DNA of 55,856 bases from positions 1 to 55,856 of the forward strand of contig NZ_JBHOQR010000001.1 in the NCBI RefSeq assembly GCF_042408815.1, read 5' to 3'. The first letter of the stretch is position 1. Each line of letters opens with the position of its first letter. The stretch comes from Thermoflexus sp042408815 (lineage in GTDB: Bacteria > Chloroflexota > Anaerolineae > Thermoflexales > Thermoflexaceae). Both the position numbers and the translations under genes were made by a program. Below, in pieces: positions 8,770-17,110 of this stretch. The notes under the pieces are model-generated. The model was not told where the DNA came from. It searched no databases and worked only from the letters and a program-made list of their open reading frames with translations.

Positions 8770-9780
8770 ATGCGTCTCGATGCCAATCTCCAGTTCGACC
8801 GGCTGCTGGAGGTCCCCGCGCTGGCCCGTGAGGCCGAGGCGCTGGGATTCAATGGGATCTGGACCCATGAGACCCGCCATGATCCATTTCTTCCCCTCGC
8901 CCTGGCGGCGGAGCACACCCGTCAGATCACCCTGGGGACGGGCGTGGCTATCGCCTTCGCCCGCAGTCCTACGGTCATCGCCTACACCGCGTGGGATCTG
9001 GCGGCGGCCGCCCCCGGTCGGGTGATCCTCGGCCTGGGCACTCAGGTGAAGGCGCATATCGAACGTCGCTTTGGCATGCCATGGGATCCCCCCGTTCCCA
9101 AACTTCGGGAGACCATTGAGGCGATCCGCGCAGTCTGGGCGTGCTGGCAGCTGGGGAACCGCCTGAACTACCGGGGCCGGTTCTTTAAACTGACCCTGAT
9201 GTCGCCCTTCTTCGACCCCGGGCCGATCCCGGATCCCTGCATCCCCATCGTGCTGGCCGGGGTGAACCCGCCGCTGGCCCGTTTGGCGGGGGAAGTGGGG
9301 GATGGGTTCTTCGTCCATCCCTTCCACACCCCGCGTTACCTGCGGGAGGTCCTGCTGCCAGCCATCGAAGCGGGGGCGCGGAAGGCGGGTCGGAGTCGGA
9401 AGGATCTTACGATCGTCGGCAGTGTGTTTGTGATCACTGGCCGGAATGAGACGGAGATGCGGGAGATGCGGGAATTCGTCCGCGCCCAAGTCGCCTTCTA
9501 CGGCTCCACGCCCTCTTACCGTCGGGTGTGGTCGCTGCATGGATGGGAGGCGATCGGGGAGGAGCTTTCCGCCCTCGCGGCGCGGGGTCGCTGGGAGGAG
9601 ATGCCCTCTCGGATTTCAGAGGATATCCTGGAGACCTTTGCCATTACTGCCCCGCCCGAAGCCGTATGGGAGCGCCTGCAGGCCGTTTACGAAGGCCTGC
9701 TGGATCGGGTTATCCTGTATCGACCTTTCCAGTTGCAGGATCGGGATCTATGGGAGAGGATCCTGAGCGCACGTTGTTGA
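8770..9780 (+). CDS. LLM-class (luciferase-like) F420/FMN-dependent oxidoreductase
   Basis: Protein of 336 residues, the normal length. It is a single TIM barrel of the bacterial luciferase-like family: N-terminal MRLDANLQFDRLLEV, then FNGIWTHETRHDPFLPLALAAE, the TGVAIAFARSPTVIAY strand and LGLGTQVKAHIERRFGM. The pattern is closest to F420-dependent members similar to methylenetetrahydromethanopterin reductase (a TIGR03617-like subgroup). Substrate and cofactor (F420 or FMN) cannot be fixed from sequence, and no F420 biosynthesis gene is in the window. Cytoplasmic. The next gene begins at or just after its stop, and an alternative ATG for that gene at 9750 would overlap this one by 31 nt. Confidence 0.82.
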   Translation: MRLDANLQFDRLLEVPALAREAEALGFNGIWTHETRHDPFLPLALAAEHTRQITLGTGVAIAFARSPTVIAYTAWDLAAAAPGRVILGLGTQVKAHIERRFGMPWDPPVPKLRETIEAIRAVWACWQLGNRLNYRGRFFKLTLMSPFFDPGPIPDPCIPIVLAGVNPPLARLAGEVGDGFFVHPFHTPRYLREVLLPAIEAGARKAGRSRKDLTIVGSVFVITGRNETEMREMREFVRAQVAFYGSTPSYRRVWSLHGWEAIGEELSALAARGRWEEMPSRISEDILETFAITAPPEAVWERLQAVYEGLLDRVILYRPFQLQDRDLWERILSARC

Positions 9781-9818
9781 GCGCGGAGGCCCCGCTGGAG
9801 ACCCCTCGACGGACCTCG

Positions 9819-10970
9819 ATGCTGCTCCGGTTGCTGGAGGAACAGAGCCCCGCAGCCCGGGTTCTTCGCGCGCGCCCTCCGATTGACCGGCCCGCGGAGG
9901 AAGCTGTTCGTTTTCCTTTCCTAGCCATCGTGGGCCAGACCGAGATGAAGCTCGCCCTGGTGCTGGCCCTGATCAACCCGGCCATCGGGGGCGTGCTGTT
10001 GATGGGCGCTCGGGGGACCGGCAAAACCACCGCGGTTCGGGGATTGCTGGATCTGCTTCCACCGGTTGAGCGTTCGCTCTGCCCCTATGGTTGCGAGCCG
10101 GAGGCGGCCTACACCCTGGGCTTCCATGCGGTTTGTCAGGATTGCGCCCGCAAACTGGGCCAGGGGGAACCCCTTACGGCTCCGGATCGCATGCGCCTGA
10201 TCGAGCTTCCCCTGAACGCGCGTCTGGAGGATGTGATCGGAGGGATTGACGAGCAGGCGGCGATGGAAGGCAAAGTGAGGATCCGGCACGGGCTTCTGGC
10301 CCAGGCGGATCAGAATGTGCTCTATGTGGATGAGGTGAACCTGCTGGACCCCGAGATCGCAAATGCGATCCTGGACGCGGCGGCGCTGGGCCGGTATACC
10401 GTGCGGCGGGGTCCGCTAATGGCGACCTATCGCGCCCGCTTGATCCTGATTGCCTCTATGAATCCGGAGGAGGGCGCATTGCGGCCCCAGATTCACGATC
10501 GCTTCGGGCTGCGGGTGGTGGTGCGCGGCCTGAGCAATCCTCAGGACCGGCTGGAAGTTTACCGTCGGGTGCGACTCTTTCGAACCAATCCCTATGCGCT
10601 GGCGGCGCAATGGGCGCATGAGACCGCGGCGGCGGCCGTGGAGATCATGGAGGCCCGCCAGCGACTGCCCCGGGTGACCATTCCCCCGGAGCTGGAGCAG
10701 GAGGCGATCCGCTGGATCCACCGGCTGGGCATTGAATCCAGCCGGGCGGAGGTGGCCCTGCTGGAGGCGGCGCGAGCCTATGCCGCTGCCGATGGTCGGG
10801 AAGTAGTGACCCTGGAGGATCTGCAGGCAGTCGCCCCGATGGCGCTCCGCCAGCGTCGCAGCGCCTTCATCGCCGCCTTCATCGCTCGACAGGAGAAGGA
10901 GGACCAGGAGATCCTGGACGTCATTCATAACCGACACCGTCGATCCAGCCGGCGGCGTAAAGCGGGGTAG
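9819..10970 (+). CDS. Magnesium-chelatase subunit I-like AAA+ ATPase (BchI/ChlI type)
   Basis: About 383 residues. Walker A is MGARGTGKTT near residue 65 and Walker B is VLYVDEVNLLD. The Mg-chelatase hallmarks are present: FPFLAIVGQTEMKLALVLA at the start of the AAA+ core, LNARLEDVIGGID, and LIASMNPEEGALRPQIHDRF. Between Walker A and the sensor loops is a four-Cys insert (CPYGC...CQDC), probably a zinc site. BchI works with BchD and BchH to insert Mg into protoporphyrin, but neither partner is here and nothing else points to photosynthesis. It may instead work with a VWA protein, as MoxR/CobN-type ATPases do. The start is uncertain: ATG 9819, TTG 9774 and ATG 9750 are in frame, none with a strong ribosome-binding site. 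Confidence 0.8.
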   Translation: MLLRLLEEQSPAARVLRARPPIDRPAEEAVRFPFLAIVGQTEMKLALVLALINPAIGGVLLMGARGTGKTTAVRGLLDLLPPVERSLCPYGCEPEAAYTLGFHAVCQDCARKLGQGEPLTAPDRMRLIELPLNARLEDVIGGIDEQAAMEGKVRIRHGLLAQADQNVLYVDEVNLLDPEIANAILDAAALGRYTVRRGPLMATYRARLILIASMNPEEGALRPQIHDRFGLRVVVRGLSNPQDRLEVYRRVRLFRTNPYALAAQWAHETAAAAVEIMEARQRLPRVTIPPELEQEAIRWIHRLGIESSRAEVALLEAARAYAAADGREVVTLEDLQAVAPMALRQRRSAFIAAFIARQEKEDQEILDVIHNRHRRSSRRRKAG

Positions 10971-10978
10971 AACCGCCC

Positions 10979-11902
10979 ATGCGGGTGGAGACGTTTATCG
11001 CAGAGGCCAGCGATCGTCTGGATCGCGCCATCGCCACACGCTTGCCCGAGCTCACCCGCTCTGCGGCCCAGCGGTTGATCGAAAGCGGACGGGTATGGGT
11101 CAATGGAGCACCGGTCCTGCGGCCGGCCCATCGGATCCGTCGGGGGGATCAGATCACCGTTCAGATCCCCCCTCCGGAACCGGTCAACCTGATCCCGGAG
11201 CCCATCCCGCTGGATATCCTGTATGAGGATCAGGACGTGCTGGTCATCCACAAGCCCGCAGGGATGGTGGTGCATCCTGGGGCAGGGCACACGAGGGGCA
11301 CCCTGATCCATGCCATTCTGGCTCACTGTCCGGATCTGGAGGGAGTAGGTGGGGTCCTGCGCCCGGGGCTGGTGCATCGCCTGGATAAGGAGACGTCGGG
11401 GGTGTTGCTGGTCGCCAAGAATGAGCGAGCCTATCACTTCCTGCAGGCGCAGTTCAAGGCACGCACGGTGCGTAAAGTCTATGAGGCGCTGGTGATCGGG
11501 CATCCGCCTCCGGAAGGGATGATCGAAGCACCGATCGCCCGGGACCCCCGTTACCGCAAGCGGATGGGGGTGGTCCCTACGGGTCGCCCCGCCCGCACCC
11601 GGTATCAGGTGTTGAAAACCTATGAGGGGCGGTGGGGACGCTATGCGCGGCTGGAGGTCTATCCGGAGACCGGGCGCACGCATCAGATTCGGGTGCATCT
11701 GGCGTATGTCGGGTATCCAATTGTGGGCGATCCGATCTATGGGCGGCGAACGCCATTGCCATGCCCTCGGTTGTTCCTCCACGCCCGGACGATCACTGTG
11801 CACCTGCCCTCCCGCCCTGAACCGATCACCTTTGAGGCTCCGTTACCGTCCGATCTACAGGAGGTCCTGCGCGTTTTGGAGGAGATGTCCCCCCGCGGAT
11901 AG
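10979..11902 (+). CDS. rluD: 23S rRNA pseudouridine synthase, RluA/RluD family
   Basis: Protein of 307 residues. An N-terminal S4 RNA-binding domain (about 12-75: RLDRAIATRLPELTRSAAQR) precedes the RluA-type catalytic domain. The catalytic Asp is D136 in HRLDKETSG; VIHKPAGMVVHPG and ETGRTHQIRVHL are the other conserved blocks. RluD isomerises uridines in helix 69 of 23S rRNA, and this length and S4 layout match that branch, although site specificity cannot be proved by eye. It starts 8 nt after the stop of the AAA+ ATPase gene and may be co-transcribed with it. Confidence 0.9.
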   Translation: MRVETFIAEASDRLDRAIATRLPELTRSAAQRLIESGRVWVNGAPVLRPAHRIRRGDQITVQIPPPEPVNLIPEPIPLDILYEDQDVLVIHKPAGMVVHPGAGHTRGTLIHAILAHCPDLEGVGGVLRPGLVHRLDKETSGVLLVAKNERAYHFLQAQFKARTVRKVYEALVIGHPPPEGMIEAPIARDPRYRKRMGVVPTGRPARTRYQVLKTYEGRWGRYARLEVYPETGRTHQIRVHLAYVGYPIVGDPIYGRRTPLPCPRLFLHARTITVHLPSRPEPITFEAPLPSDLQEVLRVLEEMSPRG

Positions 11903-11924
11903 GCGACGCTTCCGCGATGCTTTT

Positions 11925-12743
11925 TCACTCATCGAAGATAACGACACTCTCCTCGTAGACACGGATCTCCCGCGCGGCCAGTTTACGGCGGAGCCATTCC
12001 ATCAGCCATGCGTTTTTCTCTTCCAGGGAGAGGGGAGCGGCCAGGATCTCCAGCGGGATATTGATGCGTAGGGCCCGGTAGGGGATGATGTGGCGGGTGA
12101 TGCCAGCGGGGAGCCGCGCCCCATTACGGGCCAGCTCGATGATCTCTGCTGGTTCATAGCGCGGGAAGACCACCACTGCGATCACCTGCTCGTAATCAGG
12201 CAGGATCTGCTCCAGCTGATCGGTGGTGGTCCGATAGAACCGGAAACGGGATTTATAGATATCCACCAGGCGGTTTAGCAGATCGGTCCGACGGTAGAGA
12301 TCCCCTTCCGCCCGAACCAGATAGATATCCCCCCGGGGGCAGATCAGATAGGCCAGGGCTTGACGGCGGGCCAGCTCCGCCCGGGCATGCAGATATTCGG
12401 AGGGCTCCAAGGTAATTCCCTCTATTTTGTGGAGGGTGGTGAAAAAGCTCTCCGGGCTCTCGCCGCTGATCACATGGGTCCAGGCTTCGACCCTCAGGCG
12501 GGGGTCCTCATAATCCACCACCTGCACAACCAGATGGGGGAGCCTTAGACGCCGGGCGGCCTCCACCCGGTTGGCCCCATCGAGCACCACATAGCGGGGA
12601 TCACCGGGGATCGGCGCCACCACCGGAGGGTTCTTCAGGATCCCTTCGGTCTGCAGCCGATGAACCAGGGGGGCTGTTCGCACCTGATCTGCCTGCTCAT
12701 GGGGGATCAGGTCTTCCACTGGGACAAACCGCAAGACGGGCAT
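11925..12743 (-). CDS. ParB/Srx-fold protein resembling SbnI/SerK serine kinases
   Basis: About 272 residues from ATG 12743 (AGGGA five nt upstream; ATGs at 12770 and 12785 are possible). The N-terminal 100 residues have the ParB N-terminal fold: LRFVPVEDLIPHE, then LQTEGILKNPPVVAPI, then YVVLDGANRVEAARRL. The same three blocks define SbnI and archaeal SerK, which phosphorylate free serine; their D-G-H-H-R loop is DGANR here. The remainder (LEPSEYLHARAELARRQALAYLI onward, ending IRVYEESVVIFDE) has no family I recognise. It lacks the helix-turn-helix and dimer domains of a chromosome-partition ParB. Ligand and role are unknown. A 9-bp hairpin at 12880-12912 separates it from the S1 gene upstream. 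Confidence 0.65.
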   Translation of the reverse strand: MPVLRFVPVEDLIPHEQADQVRTAPLVHRLQTEGILKNPPVVAPIPGDPRYVVLDGANRVEAARRLRLPHLVVQVVDYEDPRLRVEAWTHVISGESPESFFTTLHKIEGITLEPSEYLHARAELARRQALAYLICPRGDIYLVRAEGDLYRRTDLLNRLVDIYKSRFRFYRTTTDQLEQILPDYEQVIAVVVFPRYEPAEIIELARNGARLPAGITRHIIPYRALRINIPLEILAAPLSLEEKNAWLMEWLRRKLAAREIRVYEESVVIFDE

Positions 12744-12879
12744 TCGTTCCCTGGGATGTAGTGTTCCCATCCTTTCCTGACCCATTTCGATTTCGAAGGG
12801 ATCGCGGGGCCTGCGCCTGGGGTTCAGGGTAGCCCTCATGATGTGGCTTTGGGTGGAGCTTGCGACGGAACCAACCGCC

Positions 12880-12912
12880 CCCTCTTCGCATGGTTTCGCC
12901 GCACGAAGAGGG
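12880..12912 (-). other. Inverted repeat between the S1 and ParB-fold genes
   Basis: CCCTCTTCG (12880-12888) and CGAAGAGGG (12904-12912) pair perfectly over 9 bp around a 15-nt loop, in the 254-nt gap between two minus-strand genes. No U-tract follows on the minus strand, so it is a weak terminator candidate or an mRNA-stability element. Confidence 0.35.
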
Positions 12913-12997
12913 AGCGGTGTCCTATCGCTCGCTTGCAATCCAACGGGCTCATCCCGGTAGCACAGGGCGCTGGCCGCTTGATGAACCTGGGCTGGGA

Positions 12998-13978
12998 TTA
13001 ATTCGCAGATAACGATTCCAGAGGCGGGATCGGGCGGCCGCGGGCCCGAGCTTCCTCCAGTGCCCGCTTCAGGGCATAGGCCATCACCGTAAGCTCCTCC
13101 TCGATGGGCTCGGCCTCAGGGGCAGGGGCGGATCGCGGGGGAACCGCTTTCTGGATCGAGGGTTCGGGTTCCACTTCTTTGATAGGGAGGAGCCCCCGGA
13201 GGCTGAGGCGGATCTGCTTTTTCTCGGGGTCCACCAGGATAATGCGGGCTTCGATTTCCTGACCCTCCTGGAGCACCTCGGAAGGATCCTTCAGGTTGCG
13301 CACCCCGAACTCGCTGATATGAATCAGGGCATCCCGCTCTGCCCCGATATCCACGAAGGCTCCGAATTTCTCCACCCGGGTGACCTTGCCCCGGATCAGC
13401 TCGCCGACCTTCAGATCTTCCCACTTCACAGAAGGTGGCGGGATCATGGTCAGGCGCAGCCGGCGCTCGCGGCGGCTGGCGCTGATCACCCAGACTTTCA
13501 CCTCGTCGCCTACCTGGAACAACCCGGTGGGATCCACCCGGCCCTCCCGGCGGATCTGAGAAGCCGGAACGAACCCTTCCACCGGCGCGTCGATATCCAC
13601 ATACACGCCGCCCGGCTCCACCCGCGTGATCCGGCCGGTGAACTCCCGACCCGGCTTCAGTTGCCCCCAGCCATACGTCGCCGGGCGGATCATCGTGAGG
13701 CTCAACAGGTTTTTCTTGCGGTTGACCTGCTTCACCCAGACCGTCACGCGATCGCCGGGCTTCAGCACATCGGATACCCGGAGGATGGGTTGTGGGCTGA
13801 GCTGGGAAAGGTGGATGAAACCAGGGATCTCGGAGCCGATGTCAACGAAGGCACCTGCCGGGGTGATCGCGATGACGACTCCTTCCACCTGCATTTTCGG
13901 ACGAAGAGATCGAAGGGGAACCTTGACAGAGCTCTCGGCCTCCTCTTGCTGTTCCAGGATCCCAGGGCGCGTTTCCAT
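12998..13978 (-). CDS. S1-domain RNA-binding protein (short ribosomal protein S1-like)
   Basis: Protein of 326 residues with three S1 (OB-fold) repeats. They span about 27-97 (MQVEGVVIAITPAGAFVDIG, HLSQLS), 108-182 (FTGRITRVEPGGVYVDI) and 193-265 (IRGKVTRVEKFGAFVDIGAE, IHISEF). A low-complexity Pro/Glu tail follows. E. coli S1 has six repeats; three- and four-repeat forms are usual in Gram-positive bacteria and Chloroflexota, where they bind mRNA at or near the ribosome. ATG at 13976-13978. It is divergent from ndk across 212 nt; a TATGAT on the minus strand at 14015-14020 is a possible -10. Whether it is a true bS1 or a stress-type S1 protein cannot be decided here. Confidence 0.82.
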   Translation of the reverse strand: METRPGILEQQEEAESSVKVPLRSLRPKMQVEGVVIAITPAGAFVDIGSEIPGFIHLSQLSPQPILRVSDVLKPGDRVTVWVKQVNRKKNLLSLTMIRPATYGWGQLKPGREFTGRITRVEPGGVYVDIDAPVEGFVPASQIRREGRVDPTGLFQVGDEVKVWVISASRRERRLRLTMIPPPSVKWEDLKVGELIRGKVTRVEKFGAFVDIGAERDALIHISEFGVRNLKDPSEVLQEGQEIEARIILVDPEKKQIRLSLRGLLPIKEVEPEPSIQKAVPPRSAPAPEAEPIEEELTVMAYALKRALEEARARGRPIPPLESLSAN

Positions 13979-14149
13979 GGCGGCTTACCCCCTCCTTGCG
14001 AGTGATCTGGGAGGATCATACGCGCGATCCGTGCTTTCTTTCACAATTTTACGTCGGAGCGGACAGGCTGGCAAACGATAGGCGGGCGCAGCCAGCCGCC
14101 TGAGCCCTGAGCGAATTCACCACTATTTTCTCCCCTCTTTTTGGGGCGC

Positions 14150-14155
14150 TATAAT
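14150..14155 (+). promoter_or_regulatory. -10 element of the ndk promoter
   Basis: A perfect TATAAT sits 35 nt before the GTG start of ndk, in an AT-rich patch. The best -35 match is TTTTCT at 14126-14131 with an 18-nt spacer, which is weak. Confidence 0.5.
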
Positions 14156-14190
14156 TTCATCCTTGTGAATCTTAGCCAGGAGGTTAGATC

Positions 14191-14643
14191 GTGGAGCGGA
14201 CGCTGGTCCTGATCAAGCCGGATGGGATTCAGCGGGGGCTGGTTGGAGAGATCATCTCCCGGCTGGAGCGCCGTGGGTTGAAGATCGTGGCCATGAAGAT
14301 GTTGCAGATCTCCCCCGAGCTGGCCGCGCGCCATTATGCGATCCATCAGGGCAAGCCTTTTTATGAGAGCCTGGTGCGTTACATCACCTCCGGCCCGGTG
14401 GTGGCAATGGTTGTGGAGGGCCCCCAGGCGATCGAGGTGGTGCGCAAGACCATGGGCGCGACCGATCCGGTGAAGGCGGAGCCCGGGACGATCCGGGCGG
14501 ACTTCGGCCTCACCATCGGACGCAATCTGGTTCACGGATCGGACGGTCCGGAGACGGCGGCGTTCGAGATCGCGCTATTCTTCCGGGAGGATGAGATCCT
14601 CTCCTATCCGCGGGACGTGGATCGATGGATTATGGACAGTTAA
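14191..14643 (+). CDS. ndk: Nucleoside diphosphate kinase
   Basis: Protein of 150 residues, standard length. It moves the gamma-phosphate from ATP to NDPs through a phospho-histidine, balancing the NTP and dNTP pools. The family blocks are intact: ERTLVLIKPDGIQRGLVGEI at the N-terminus, the active-site His in NLVHGSDGPETAAFEI, and the ADFG strand before it. The start is GTG at 14191 with AGGAGG 6-12 nt upstream. The gene is monocistronic: it has its own -10 and is followed at once by a strong inverted repeat that includes its stop codon. Confidence 0.96.
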   Translation: MERTLVLIKPDGIQRGLVGEIISRLERRGLKIVAMKMLQISPELAARHYAIHQGKPFYESLVRYITSGPVVAMVVEGPQAIEVVRKTMGATDPVKAEPGTIRADFGLTIGRNLVHGSDGPETAAFEIALFFREDEILSYPRDVDRWIMDS

Positions 14644-14681
14644 TCGAATGCGGGGCGCCTTTGGTGCCCCGCATTCGATTA
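14641..14681. terminator. Long perfect inverted repeat, probable bidirectional terminator ndk / fabD
   Basis: A 16-bp perfect stem (14641-14656 with 14666-14681, extended by about three more pairs) closes a tiny loop. The TAA stop of ndk forms the first bases of the left arm. On the plus strand a pyrimidine-rich CCTTTCTCTT follows rather than a clean U-run. It lies between the convergent ends of ndk and the fabD operon, so it could stop transcription from both sides. Confidence 0.6.
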
Positions 14682-14813
14682 CCTTTCTCTTCCCTGGTGG
14701 CTTGCTGGGGTTCCTGATGGGCTCCGATTGGAAAGACCGTAGAGCCCTCTCCCTCTCTCGAGCTCCCGGTGTGAGCGGGTGTGCCAAAGGTGTGTCGATC
14801 TCCATCCGAGGGC

Positions 14814-15761
14814 TCAGGCCAGCGCTCGCAAGGCTTGCTCCAGGGTCTCGGGGTCCTCCACTCGCAGCGTGCGAGCTTCCGGAGCGATCCGGCGGATCAA
14901 CCCGCTTAACACATCCCGGGGGCCGAATTCCACAAAGGTCCGGACGCCGTTCTCGATCATCCACTGCACGCTCTCCGTCCATCGGACCGGGGCGGTCAGC
15001 TGCTGGGCCAGCTCCGCCCGCAGGTCTTCCGGATCGCCTTGGAGCGGGCGGGCCTGCACGTTGCTGATTACCGGGATGCGGGGCCGGTGAAAGGGCGTGG
15101 CCTTTAACGCGGCCCGGAAGGGCTCCACCGCGGGGGCCATCCATGGGGAATGGGCGGCGATGCTAACTGCCAGCGGGACGACCCGTTTGGCCCCGCGGCT
15201 TCGGGCGAGCTCGCTCGCCCGTGTCACTGCAGCCTTCCCGCCGGAGATCACCAGCTGGCCCGGGCAGTTGTCATTGGCCACGACGACCGCTTCACCGGTT
15301 TCCCGGCTGGCCTCGGCGCAGATCGCCTCTAGAGCGGCCCGCTCCATCCCCAGCACGGCGGCCATAGCCCCCGGATGTTGCTCCCCCGCCCACCTCATTA
15401 GGCGTCCCCGCTCCTGCACCAGGCCCAAGGCGTCCAGAAAAGAAAGGGCGCCCGCGACCACCAGAGCGGTGAATTCTCCCAGGCTGTGGCCAGCCACGAA
15501 ATCAGGCGCGGGTCCTCCCCGGGCCTGCCAGGCCTGCCAGGCCGCGATGGAGACCGTGAGGATGGCCGGCTGGGTGTAAAAGGTGTCGTTCAGCTGTGGC
15601 TCCGGCCCCTCGAAGCACAGGCGAGAGATGGCGTAGCCCAGCCGGGCATCCGCTTCCTCGAACACCTGGCGGGCTTCAGAAAAGGCCTCGTAAAGGGCCC
15701 GGCCCATCCCTACATATTGCGAGCCCTGTCCTGGGAAAACAAAAGCGAGGTGCCCGTTCAT
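14814..15761 (-). CDS. fabD: Malonyl CoA-acyl carrier protein transacylase
   Basis: Protein of 315 residues. It loads malonate onto ACP for fatty-acid synthesis. FVFPGQGSQYVGMG starts the fold; nucleophile S93 lies in GHSLGEF and the catalytic His is H204 in IAAHSPWM. VVANDNCPGQLVISG and the C-terminal FVEFGPRDVLSGLIRR are also conserved. The ATG at 15761 has AGGAG upstream and overlaps the TGA of the preceding membrane-protein gene by 4 nt (15758-15761), so the two are translationally coupled. No other fab gene lies nearby: the operon mates here are a membrane protein, ParA, RarA and Gmk, an unusual setting for fabD. Confidence 0.95.
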   Translation of the reverse strand: MNGHLAFVFPGQGSQYVGMGRALYEAFSEARQVFEEADARLGYAISRLCFEGPEPQLNDTFYTQPAILTVSIAAWQAWQARGGPAPDFVAGHSLGEFTALVVAGALSFLDALGLVQERGRLMRWAGEQHPGAMAAVLGMERAALEAICAEASRETGEAVVVANDNCPGQLVISGGKAAVTRASELARSRGAKRVVPLAVSIAAHSPWMAPAVEPFRAALKATPFHRPRIPVISNVQARPLQGDPEDLRAELAQQLTAPVRWTESVQWMIENGVRTFVEFGPRDVLSGLIRRIAPEARTLRVEDPETLEQALRALA

Positions 15762-17035
15762 GCCTTGCTCCTGGGGTTCGGAGTGAAGGTCTGGACAATG
15801 CGATCGATGAGCTCCAGGAAGAACCGTTGCCGGAAGCCGGCAATGAAAGCCAGCAGATACATAAAGAGCGGATTGGCCGGCGTGGACGTCCCCTGGATGG
15901 TGAGGAAGCCCACGGTGATGATCATATAGATGATCATGCCGATCATGCTCCCGAGGAGCGGCTGGACGAGATACCACATCACGTACTGGCGATCGAAATC
16001 TCGCTGAATGGCCACATGCCAGTAGAGGCTGTAGAAGATGCCGCATACTCCGCCCAGGCCGCCCCACATGATGGGCTCCCAGATCCCTTCGTAGCCCGGA
16101 GGGACCACCCGGGCGCTGTAGCCTCGGCCCTCCGTCAGCGCCCAGAGATAAAGCCCCAGCCAGGCGATGCCCCAGAGGAAGACAAAGAGCCCGTAGGTAT
16201 AGGACCAGCGCCAGAGCCGGCGGGCGATGGCGTAGCGGGTCTGGGCGAGGCTGTAGTAGTATTCCGCCTCATCGTAGCCGTCGGGGGAGAGCAATGCCTC
16301 TCGGGCCTGTTTCAGCCACGTCAGCGCCTGCTCCGCGGTTCCCGGATCGGGGATTGCCCCGCTGGCGATGCGGCGGTAAAGCTCATCGATCCGCGCATGG
16401 AGTTGACGGACGTGGGCTTCATCCACCCCGCGGGGGTGAGTCGCCCGTGGTTTTTCAGGGAAGGCCGGGGGGGTGGGGGCTTGTTCCATCGGTTGTGCTC
16501 CTTCGGCAGGGGTTGCGGCCATCGCTTCCGACGAGCCCACCATCGGGTGAAGGGCCTCGGGCATCAGCAATCCGGGAATGCGCAGGGCCCGCATCGGCGC
16601 CCGGGGGTCCACGTCGACCGTCTCCGCGGGCGTGGCCGTGGGCTCCCAGCGCCAGTCGGGCGGAGGGGCCCAGTTCGGGATCTCAAGGCGGGCCGAGGCC
16701 ACGCGCGTGGCCTCCAGGGCGAGAAACCGGAAACCGTTATCGTCCTCCGACGGAGGCCAGGAGACGGCATCGGTGGGAGCACGGGACGGTTCAGGGGGAC
16801 GGCGGAATGGAGGAGAGGGAGCGAGGGTTTCCGGGCTCTCCTCCCCGCCTTCTAGCGATCCCCTGGAGGAAGGGGTGGAGAGGGATTCTCCCGAACGCGG
16901 CTCCTGCGCGGAAACCGGCGTCTTCGGATTCCGCGCAGGAGGATCTATGGGCTCTACCCATTCGGTAAGCCCGGCGAAGAGCGTTCGACCTCGGCCGCGA
17001 ATGGAGATCTCGGGCTTTCCTCGCTTGCCCATCAT
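15758..17035 (-). CDS. Unknown membrane protein with long disordered N-terminus
   Basis: Protein of 425 residues that I do not recognise. Residues 1-200 are rich in Pro, Ser, Glu and Arg, look disordered and have no signal peptide. Residues 203-275 are helical (HVRQLHARIDELYRRIASG, then YYYSLAQTRYAIARRL). Four membrane helices follow at about 278-300, 320-342, 355-381 and 389-405, and the chain ends in a short basic tail. The topology implies a large cytoplasmic N-terminal arm. Start: tandem ATGs at 17035 and 17032. It lies 75 nt after parA and overlaps fabD by 4 nt, so the three are probably one transcript. A membrane partner for the ParA-type ATPase is a reasonable hypothesis, not shown. 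Confidence 0.6.
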   Translation of the reverse strand: MMGKRGKPEISIRGRGRTLFAGLTEWVEPIDPPARNPKTPVSAQEPRSGESLSTPSSRGSLEGGEESPETLAPSPPFRRPPEPSRAPTDAVSWPPSEDDNGFRFLALEATRVASARLEIPNWAPPPDWRWEPTATPAETVDVDPRAPMRALRIPGLLMPEALHPMVGSSEAMAATPAEGAQPMEQAPTPPAFPEKPRATHPRGVDEAHVRQLHARIDELYRRIASGAIPDPGTAEQALTWLKQAREALLSPDGYDEAEYYYSLAQTRYAIARRLWRWSYTYGLFVFLWGIAWLGLYLWALTEGRGYSARVVPPGYEGIWEPIMWGGLGGVCGIFYSLYWHVAIQRDFDRQYVMWYLVQPLLGSMIGMIIYMIITVGFLTIQGTSTPANPLFMYLLAFIAGFRQRFFLELIDRIVQTFTPNPRSKA

Positions 17036-17110
17036 GAGATCCTGAATTCCAAAGTCAGGCAGGCGGGCTTTTCTTCAACTATGAGCTCTGAAGAGGGACA
17101 TGGGATCTCT

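Noticed and set aside
9819..10970. Evidence for photosynthesis from the BchI-like gene
   Set aside because: No other pigment gene is present, and orphan BchI-type ATPases occur in non-photosynthetic bacteria.
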